Source of the DNA: Pseudevernia furfuracea
Lineage: Eukaryota > Ascomycota > Lecanoromycetes > Lecanorales > Parmeliaceae
Direction of reading: 5' to 3'
NCBI GenBank assembly: GCA_022315425.1
Contig: JAIUPT010000019.1
Span: forward strand, 372,001 to 436,000
Length of the DNA: 64,000 nucleotides
Shown here piece by piece: positions 56,015 through 64,000 of this stretch; the stretch's first letter is position 1, and every line of letters begins with the position of its first letter. Both the position numbers and the translations under genes were made by a program. The notes beneath the pieces are model-generated. The model was not told the DNA's origin. It searched no databases and saw only the letters and a list, made by a program, of their open reading frames with translations.

Positions 56015-58952
56015 TTATTCGTACAGACATAACAGCATGTATTGCGACGCTAGTCGATCAGGATGATCTTCCGCAAGCACTTCTTTCTTTATTACCACGA
56101 CCTGCTCGAGGAGCTCGACTGCCTCTTTGACCTGTTCAGTTGCCCGATATGTCTCTGCAAGCGCGTGCTGCGACGCTAGTCGAGAGAAATGATCTTTCAT
56201 AAACACTTCTTTTCTTATTGTCACGATCTGCTCGAGAAGCTCGATCGTCTCTTTGATCTATTCAATTACTCGATATGTCTCTATAAGCGCGTGCTGCGAC
56301 GTTAGTCGAAAGAAGTGCTGCGACGCTAGTCGAGAGAAATGATCTTTCATAAACATTTCTTTTCTCATTATCACGATCTGCTCGACTGCCTTTTTGATCT
56401 GTTCAGTTGCTCGATATGCCTCTGTAAGCGCGTGCTGCGACGTTAGTCGAGAGAGATGATCTTCCGCAAGCACTTCTTTCCCCATTGCCACGACCTGCTC
56501 GAGGAGCTCGACTGCCTCTTTGACCCGTCTATCCACCTGAAGATATCTGCCAACAGCCATACGTAAGTTGTACCTTGCCTCGACATCCAGCCTCTTGGTG
56601 TTTCTGATAAAATGAAAAGCATGAGGGAAGTATTCTCGCCAGATAGCCCGATTGGAACAGTCATCGGAAGAAAAGATCTCTGTAAGGCGGGCGGCTACTC
56701 TTTTATTCAGTTTGTCTATGGCACCATGCTCACTCAACCAGACCTTGGTTGCTAAATGGACAAGCCGGTGCATATCGTAACTCTCGCCATCGCTCCGTCG
56801 CGTCACAAAAGCATATGCACGGAGTGTCCCAATGGCGTGCACCATTCGCTCCTCTGGTTCAACTAGAGGCAGTATCGACCCAGGGATCGCTTTGTGCTCG
56901 ATGCACGACATAAAAGACAAAAGGTCCGCCGCGACCGGATCCGACCGGCGAATGTGATTGAAAGATACAAGCCATGTAGCGGCCACAGCGTTCTTCGAGT
57001 GCTCCGAGTTTTTATACCGTGTCTCATCACGGAACTCTCGACTCAGAAGGCTGATGGTATCCTGTTCGGTATTCCGCAGAAGAGACAGATACTCATGAAG
57101 TAAGATCTGCATCGCATTGACATATGCCGCCGCTTGCGCGATTGCTAAACGCAGATGTGTTAGCTCCTTCAACAGCTCTGTGGCGACCGCTTGGTCCTGC
57201 AGCAGCTCTTTCTGAATCAACGACTGTTTCAGGAAGGTTTCTGCCTCCTTATGATCCATCTCTTGCATTTCGACGATCTCATTGCCTGCTAATGACACCG
57301 CTATCGCTCTATGGCGGGTGGTGAATAAGGTAAGCCCATTCTCGCTCTCCGGTAGAAAGTCTGTGACAGCTCCAGAACCGCCCAATGTCCCAAACAGGAC
57401 CTCTTCGTCGTCGGAATTGTCAACAATCAGAAGCCATTTACCTGCCGAGCCGCCATTCAAGTACCGCCGTACTGACTGCTTGGGGTCCTCTTCAGTCGGA
57501 TTCAGCGCGATTGAGCACTGAGCCGCGATATCTCGATACGCTTGCTCAAAGCTTTCGCCGCTCACAGCGGGCACCCAAAAGATGGAGTATTCTGGCCACC
57601 GCTCCTTGACCGTGTACGCAAGCTCCAGCGCCACCTGTGTCTTGCCTACTCCGCCAAGGCCCACCAAGACCAGTTTCTGGCAGTCACTACTGACGATCAG
57701 TTTCTCTTCCAGCTCTTTCAGCTTTGCTGCGCGACCGATGAACCGCCGATTGCGAAGGAAGGGGATGCAATAGGAAGAGGGAATGGCGCTGGCTTGGATC
57801 GATCAGCGGCCCGTGGGCGGCAGGAGATGGTTAGGACAAAAGAAATACTAACGAGTTACTACTTCCTGCTTCGCGTTTGATGCTTCTTCTCGCCGCATTT
57901 GCGTGAGTGATCTGATTGGCAGATCTGCCGTGCGAGATCCTCTCTTCAGAAACTGCTTCAGCACCCCAGCGATAGCGCGATAATTCTCATCTAATCGAGT
58001 TGTGCATTTGGCCATTTGCTTGTGATCTGCATCAATACTCTCGAGCGTCTCAAACCCCGGCAGATCGAGCTTCGATGAGAAATCATCCACTACCTGCATT
58101 CGGCAACCACAGTCAGTAACTCGCTTGCAGCATTCCCAAAGGATGGGAAAGATATACCTTCTGATGCAGTCCCTTCATCCCGGAGATCCCTCGCCCCTCT
58201 TGGAAGGAATGTATTTTGATTTTATGATGAAATACGACCTTTACGAAATCCTCATGTACATTGTCCAGCACCTCGCTGTTCACTTCTAAAGTCTCGACAA
58301 TCTTCTTGTGCGTGTCTTGCAGCGCCAGTCGAGCAAGGTTCGATGCAATCTCTCCCCAGCTTGCTAAAGCGCTACCCCGATGTGGCGTTCCCAGGAAGAT
58401 GACAAGTCTCGTTCGCTCGCAACACGCTGCAGATCTGCACAATGCCTATAAACAATGATCAACACCACGACCTATCGAGCTCAACCACAGCGCTATATCT
58501 CACGTTTTTGGTAATAATCCCGCCGAGGCTGTGGGTCACAAATATGATCGGGTCCTGACAATCAATAAGTCTGGGTTTTCGGCCCTCCAAAAGCATGGAT
58601 TCACCTCATTGTCGATGTCGCGCTCAAGTCGGACCGCAAGGTCGCGACCATGTCCCGACACACCCTCTGCGCACGGTGGTCTTCCGCAGAGGGAGCAGTG
58701 GATTTGAAGATCGACGTAATGCGCTGGCGCCGACTCGACGGGCCGACTTTGCTTGGGTGGCGACTACTCGCCCACGTCTGTAATGGATGTCCTCTTAAGC
58801 CGTGGACGAAGATGATGCTGCCTTCGGTCAACACAAGTGTGTCTCAGATCTGTCAGCCTTCCATACTTTACCGTCTTGCTTCCCTGAGAATGGCTCCCGG
58901 CCTCGTTGCCATCAGAAAGCTCCGTCAACCCGATCCGGTTCACGTTCACCAT
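56015..58952 (-). pseudogene. NLR: alpha/beta-hydrolase, NB-ARC, TPR; broken
   Basis: Reading on the minus strand: MVNVNRIGLTELSDGNEAG, then in a second frame SIIFVHGLRGHPLQTW, then in a third GHGRDLAVRLERDIDNE. Clean introns (58604-58555, 58503-58446, 58157-58094, 57852-57793) join DPIIFVTHSLGGIITKN (the GxSxG nucleophile elbow), LVIFLGTPHRGSALASW, a helical linker and the NB-ARC domain, with P-loop VGLGGVGKTQ, Walker-B-like KWLLIVDNSDD and LFTTRH. TPR units follow (KEAVELLEQVVAMGKEVLAE). A TAG at 56258-56260 interrupts the TPR frame (VIE-stop-IKETIELLEQ), which then continues in the same frame to 56015. Part of the hydrolase domain upstream of GHGRD appears deleted. Such fungal NLRs mediate non-self recognition; this copy is probably inactive. 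Confidence 0.75.
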
Positions 58953-59956
58953 CTTGGCCCGGCTTGACAGGGGGTTAGTGGGCCTTAATCTCGCACTCGC
59001 GTATAGCATGTTGGTTGCATGCTATTTATGGATTTGGTAGACGTGTCCTTTGCAGGGGACAGGTCTCATTTGGGAGCAGCATAAGTAGCTGCATTCCATC
59101 TGCGTTTGGCTCTTCATTCGAATTGATCTCTTTCAGAGCAATAGCATTCTTTCGTCCCGCCCACCCACACCTGTTTTTACATGTATTCACGGCGTTTCTA
59201 CATGTATATAGCTTCGTTTTTCACTCCAGGTCTATGCTTCTACAAGCATGGGAGTTTTTCTAGCGCTGGGGTACGAGAACACGCCTGCTCAGGCCTCTGT
59301 TGGCTCAGAATCCTGGCGTTGGACGGCCCAATCACATCTACGAGTTCTGTATAGCCTCATGTTGCCCAGTTGAGTCTTTGTCACGTGCGAATTAAGGACA
59401 CTAATCGTCGGATCACGCTCCCGTCGGACGATTGGCGCGTTGAAGTGTCATAACATGAAAGCCAACCTGTCGAGAGATGGACGAGCATACGACGGGACAC
59501 TTTGGTGATCACAAAGCAGAGTAGGAAGCGGGGCAAAGGCTTGGCGTCGCTCGACTATTCTATGATACGTGCTCTGTCATCCAACGAGTGATTCGCCTAG
59601 GGATCGCGCGTCCCCAAATCGCTACCTAATTTTAGATTAGGCTACAGCGTTTGAAGAGCTTGACTATTTCTGCTTTCATCTTCCCTCCTCCTCATGCCTA
59701 AATATCTATCCCATTTTCTGTTATGGCAATATCCTCAAGCCCAGCTATGCAGGTGTACCCAGGTCGTGGGCTTGGCTTCCTCAGTACGTGAGAGTATGCT
59801 TTCAAACAAGCTGCCTCTATGGACAAAGAGAAGAGAAACAAGCCGCTCTCCGCCACGTTCCTGACGCCCGGTATTATATCCATTCCTGGTGCGGGATATT
59901 GGTGTGACATCGACTTTCAAACATGGCTCAACCAGAGATCAACTCGGTACTGAAGA
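58953..59956. other. Intergenic, holds a dispersed repeat copy
   Basis: No gene seen. It contains repeat copy 2 at 59112-59345. Confidence 0.5.
59112..59345 (+). repeat. Diverged dispersed repeat, copy 2 (partner at 1.6 kb)
   Basis: Aligns with 1571-1812 in the same orientation (shared blocks ATAGCATTCTTTCG, CACTCCAGG, GTACGAGAA, CAGGCCTCT, GGCCCAATCACATCTA). It lies about 160 bp upstream of the NLR remnant. Element type unknown. Confidence 0.7.
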
Positions 59957-61710
59957 CTAAGGCGGTGGTGTGACGTTGATGTACGTTGGTTCGCCCCATT
60001 CTCCCACTGACGCGTCATATGCCTCCTCAGCGAACGTAGTCCCGTTCATCTGGTGGTACAAATAAGTAGTTTGGTTGTCGAGCGTGCTTGCACTAGCAAG
60101 TCTTGCGAACGGAAATGTGTTCTTTGGCATGTGTAATAAAGTATCCTCAGTTACTGGTTGGCTTTTGTTGATCCAAATAACACCTTGGTCAACGTTATTG
60201 AGAATCATTGCCATGTCCGATTGTTGAAGTGAATCGGAGAATGGGCCATTGAGATGTTCACCGCTCACTAGTGCTTGTTACCCTAAATTTTGGAAATCTG
60301 AGTCCAAGAAGAATCATCAGTACTTACCTAAGACTTGGACATCCGAGTCCTCGGAATTTGCCAAGGGTGTGTAAGATGCAGTTCTTAGTACGTAGTAGGC
60401 TGGAGGAATTGTTTCGCTTTGCCACAGGAGATATTTTAATATTACGCTAAAGTTAGTACTTTCTGCATACTGGCTACTTGCGAACGGACCATTTTGACAG
60501 ATAAACACTGAATGATTATCACAGGCTCTCTGCACGGCAGGACTGTTGTCGATCCAACTAAAGTTGCGAAAATCACCTGTATATATAGGGTTATCAGACG
60601 CGGTGGGGTAAGGGCACAAATGTATTGAGCACCCGTTAGCGACTCTCGACAGAACAGCCAGGATCCCGTTCGGACTCTCGTAGAAAATGACTGCCATCGT
60701 TGTTGTGACATCCGTATTTGAGACGGGATTCGTGGCGTTACTGATCGCTTGTAAGTTTGAGGTGACTGATAATGACCGCGTATTTGGTGCTGTGGTGTAC
60801 ATTGAAAGCGAGCCGTCATTCTGCCAGGCCATCAAGCTATCAAGCGTGAAGCAACTACTTAGGTGGTTGTTTTGCGAAACGTAGAATACTTCGATCTGTA
60901 CATCCAGGTCAGCTTGACAAGGCATCAAGGGTATTCAAAATTGTGGCCCAAACCTTCACTGGGCCGTTAGGTTTAAAGGCAGTGACTGCCAGAGGTGTAT
61001 GGTTTTTCGCGCTTGCAGTGATATTCGATTCGGGACTTAAACTCCACTGATTGGTTGATGCCGTGCGAATGACGTATCGAATGCAACCAGTACTATCCTG
61101 AAAATATAGATGTCGGTCATTATTAGGAAGAATTGCAGCTGCCAGTGATGTATCATTGAGAATGTATTGTGCAGTAGATGCATTGGTAGGTGTACGTGAG
61201 GTTGATGAGTCGGGAGTCGATGGATCGGCGACTGGTTGTCTGGAAGAGTAAGTGAATGGGATGTGTACATTGCGGGAGGTAGTACTTAATCCCAGAAGAG
61301 CCTTTTCTTCTAGTATGCCAAATTCCAATACCAACTCCGATTGCGACAGCTGCAATGAGTACGAGCGCCACGAGTAGCCAAAGCCATTTGAGAGTAGGCT
61401 TGGGGGCATTTCGAACGACAGGTACTTCGCTGGACTTCTCCATATTACCATTGACTTCAGGTAACGAATTTCTGTAGAGCACCTGCGGCGCTGTGCCAGG
61501 CAGAACCTGTGTTCATCCATGATCAGCACCAATTTCCTGCTGCTTGTTATTTTTACTTACCTCAGGCGCAAGACAGCTTGCATCGAGCTCAAACGCTGTC
61601 GCATCATGGTCTCGTTCTGGAGCTCTAGCGGTTTCATCGTGCCTAACAAGTTCCAAAGTAGGGCGGCCATCGTGCTCGACGAGCTCCAACGTGGGATGGT
61701 GGTCTGTCAT
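59957..61710 (-). CDS. Membrane-anchored fucose-lectin-type beta-propeller protein
   Basis: Exons 61710-61561, 61506-61286, 61239-60954, 60895-60328 and 60267-59957 (introns 54, 46, 58 and 60 nt) give 511 residues. The first 90 residues are cytoplasmic and contain a PTLELVEHD/PTLELVRHD duplication. One transmembrane helix (WLWLLVALVLIAAVAIGVGIGIW, 91-113) is followed by a Ser/Thr-rich stalk and a repeated domain of the fungal fucose-specific lectin kind (DTSLAAAILPNNDRHLYFQD, IEVFYVSQNNHLS, MAVIFYESPNGILAVLSR, GVIWINKS). It has many N-glycosylation sequons. Type II orientation at the cell surface is inferred. Whether it binds fucose was not tested by residue matching; many fungal members of this architecture are uncharacterised. 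Confidence 0.8.
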
Positions 61711-63703
61711 CTTTGACAGCGGCTCTCATGTGAGCAGCGCTCTTCTTGCACGGTTTCAGAAGACAGAAAAGTAAGTTCGAGACTGGCAAAGGTGTGGATG
61801 GGGAGGGTAAAAAGAGGACGGCGGTCATGAGGACAACTATATCGTTCTCAAACAAGGCGCCACTGAGCAACAGCAAGCTCGTTTCAAAACATGACCACCC
61901 CTCAAACGTGGATCATGCAATGCAAAAAGTAGGTGGCAAAGTGCATAGGCTTATGTGGGGAACTGTCAAGAACCGACATTGCCACCATTACTAAAAGCCA
62001 GTCTCGTCCTATTCATCGAAAAGAAACAAGCAGAAACGACGTCAAGTTGTTTAGTGACGAGGACTACGATAGTCGCTGTGAACACAAGGTAGCATGTTAT
62101 GATCTTAGCAACTTCTGAGGCTCCCACATGACTCGCGGGAGGCACAGCGAAGAACACGTAGAAAATATGCATGCCCGGCAGCCCGGTGTACTGCGAAGAG
62201 AGTCAGCAGGCGCGGCTTTAGGGGCTCATCTCAATTTACAGGGAGCGCAGCACCATCGCAGCATTCTGTAAGACTCTGGAAGTATAAATTCGTCTTTTGC
62301 CTGATCCAAAGAAAAACAAAGGTAACGACAACAAAAAAGTCACTGGCTTAGTCATCAGGCATACCCCCTTTGTGCCCCACCAGTCGCCAATTCGTCTACG
62401 GCTACAAGAGACTCCAAAAACTTTCGTTGCTGTACCTACATCCGAGAATGCTTGTCTCTACAAAGCTGATCGTTGCGGAAGCACCCGTGTGGCGTTTGGA
62501 GTTTCGATACCTAATTTCCAATACTCCTACCATACTGCTAACGAATATTCTGACCCAACAGTGACGGTACTGCGGCAGCACTGTTACACATGGAATGGCC
62601 GGGGCTATTGACAACCAAAATTTCGTAGCTTTTCGGTGCTTTCGGAGCCAGAGCATGTAAATCGAAGCCTTTCGACCATACACGCAATAGGATGGCGGCT
62701 GTGAATGGGATATTACTTCATTTCTCACATGACTACATAAAGTAGATGGCAAGATACTAACAACTTGTCCACAAGATCTTCCGGAAGTATTGAAAGCAGC
62801 TTTAGTGCGTGAGCTAGTTCGACAGGATGCGTAAAGTAAAGCATAAGAAAATTTGAGTTCCATCTTAACGAGTGACTCTTTATAACAATACCAACGTCGA
62901 CTGGATTTTCCAAGCACAGCCCGTCCATTCTTAGACTTGATCGTCCAGCCGGCCAGGAACGTGGTTTTTCACAACAGCATATGAATCTGCCGTTGAACTG
63001 TCAAATCAGTCCTTTATGTCTCGAAATTAGAAGTATCAAAAAAACTCACACCAAGAGTAACACCCTCTAGATTCGGGTGAAAAGTGCTTTAATACAATGC
63101 CCGCGCACTTATTAGTTGAACTCAAAGGCCTTTATGGTCTCTAATTCTACGAGTCATCAGGCTCGCGATTTGTTCGAGATGAAGAGTTGATTTGACGGAG
63201 TGTAGTTCAGAAAGTTTAGTCTCGATACTTAGATTTTTAAATTTTTAAGATAGTAAACTTTAATTTTTAATCGTAATTAAGTTATTAACTAATATTTTAT
63301 AAGTATAGACTCACGAATGAAATTCGTGAAACGTGTTCTTGAATTTCGAGGGTTGATTTCGAGGTCGCGTATCTTCGAGAAGATTTACTTCGAGGTTAAG
63401 CATATAGTGTACTGGCCGAAAAGATGTAATATATCCCGCGAGATATCCTATCCTAATTGGTTCAATGTCATATCATGATATAAGATCGAAGGGGTCAGAT
63501 ATCATATCTTTATAAAGGTATAAAACGGTATTTAGGTGAGATATCCCACGGGACGGTATAAACCTGGGATATCTCATAAGATTCTAGATGAGATATCCCA
63601 TATCATAACTGATCTATACAGCTGGACTGATTCAGGATCATTTATGAAATCACTGAACCAGTCCAATATTACCGGTCCATTGGACGATCCGGATTAATAG
63701 TTA
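61711..63703. other. Gene-poor interval ending in AT-rich DNA
   Basis: No supported gene. A short minus-strand frame (62928-62725) has protein-like composition (SLRWNSNFLMLYFTHPVELA) and may be a remnant. From about 63225 to 63690 the DNA is strongly AT-rich. Confidence 0.4.
63225..63690. repeat. AT-rich stretch with repeated GATATCCCA motifs
   Basis: Low GC, TA-rich DNA. The motif GAGATATCC(C/T) recurs in both orientations (about 63439, 63538, 63570 inverted, 63596), with other palindromic ATCATGATAT-like sequence. The composition fits a mutated repeat or the non-coding end of a mobile element that continues to the right. Confidence 0.5.
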
Positions 63704-64000
63704 ATGGTTTGCCACCAAACCATTGGGAGCCCTGCATCCAGGCCACCTGCTGTCGACACCATCAAGGCTGCAAGTGCAGTTGATCGCCAGCACCTCCTCA
63801 ATCTCTTTTCTTCTTGGGAAGAGCAAAGCGCTCACTCTGAAATTAATTCTGACGAGGAGGCTCAGCTTCTACAGAAAGCGACGACGACGAAGACATCCCG
63901 GACTTGGAATGATGGGACGCATCTACGGATCGCCAAGATCACGTACAAGATCGCCAGCAAGTATGAACGAGAATTTCACAAATGCGCCAAGGAAGAAGCA
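63704..64000 (+). CDS. Partial open frame running off the right edge, unknown
   Basis: From ATG 63704 the frame stays open for 99 codons to the window end. Composition is protein-like and helical: TIKAASAVDRQHLLNLFSSW, then an acidic EINSDEEAQLLQ and a basic, Thr-rich NDGTHLRIAKITYKIASKYE. No domain recognised. Its position next to AT-rich repeat-like DNA suggests a mobile-element gene, but this is weak. Confidence 0.4.
   Translation, partial: MVCHQTIGSPASRPPAVDTIKAASAVDRQHLLNLFSSWEEQSAHSEINSDEEAQLLQKATTTKTSRTWNDGTHLRIAKITYKIASKYEREFHKCAKEEA

Overview
The window is nuclear DNA of a filamentous ascomycete (Pezizomycotina). The evidence is many short spliceosomal introns (mostly 46-75 nt, GTAAGT/GTATG-type donors, CTAAC/CTGAC-like branch sites, CAG/TAG acceptors), and gene families typical of that group: a HET-domain protein, an SSK1 response regulator, a Cdc11/AspA-type septin, a rhodopsin-domain membrane protein, a fucose-lectin-type membrane protein and an NB-ARC/TPR NLR. 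The class within Pezizomycotina cannot be fixed from the sequence alone. Gene models below were spliced by hand; exon boundaries are given in the evidence fields.

Layout. 0-11.4 kb is accessory and repeat-rich: three F-box-like loci (one cut by the window edge, one intact, one decayed), a CFEM-like membrane protein, G-rich microsatellites, a perfect 154-bp tandem duplication and a GNAT acetyltransferase gene with a frameshift. 11.8-18.8 kb holds a 1422-residue coiled-coil membrane protein and a PQ-loop transporter. 18.8-24.4 kb is gene-poor, with a 700-bp AT-rich element with inverted terminal repeats and TA flanks, a metallopeptidase gene with a nonsense codon, a decayed secreted/membrane protein gene and a tRNA-like locus. 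25-32.2 kb has core genes (Scw1/Whi3-type RNA-binding protein, CCDC97-like protein, membrane-anchored spermidine-synthase-like methyltransferase). 32.5-36.3 kb is a HET-domain gene followed by a decayed gene. 36.5-54.9 kb is a mostly core block: SSK1, an amino-acid transporter, a protein with a conserved WTGAQL-type domain, mitoribosomal mS45/Bot1, a BAX-inhibitor-family protein, a rhodopsin-domain protein, septin AspA/Cdc11, an Hsv2-type PROPPIN and spliceosomal IST3. 55-64 kb is accessory again: a broken alpha/beta-hydrolase/NB-ARC/TPR NLR, a diverged repeat related to one at 1.6 kb, a fucose-lectin-type membrane protein, an AT-rich stretch, and an open reading frame running off the right edge.

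The genes do not form one pathway or cluster. The contrast is between stable housekeeping genes and islands rich in self/non-self recognition families (HET, NLR, F-box), repeats and pseudogenes. Several decayed genes carry stop codons explained by C-to-T change (CAG to TAG) or G-to-A change (TGG to TGA), compatible with a past RIP-like process but not proof of it. The least familiar object is the large coiled-coil membrane protein at 11.8-16.2 kb.
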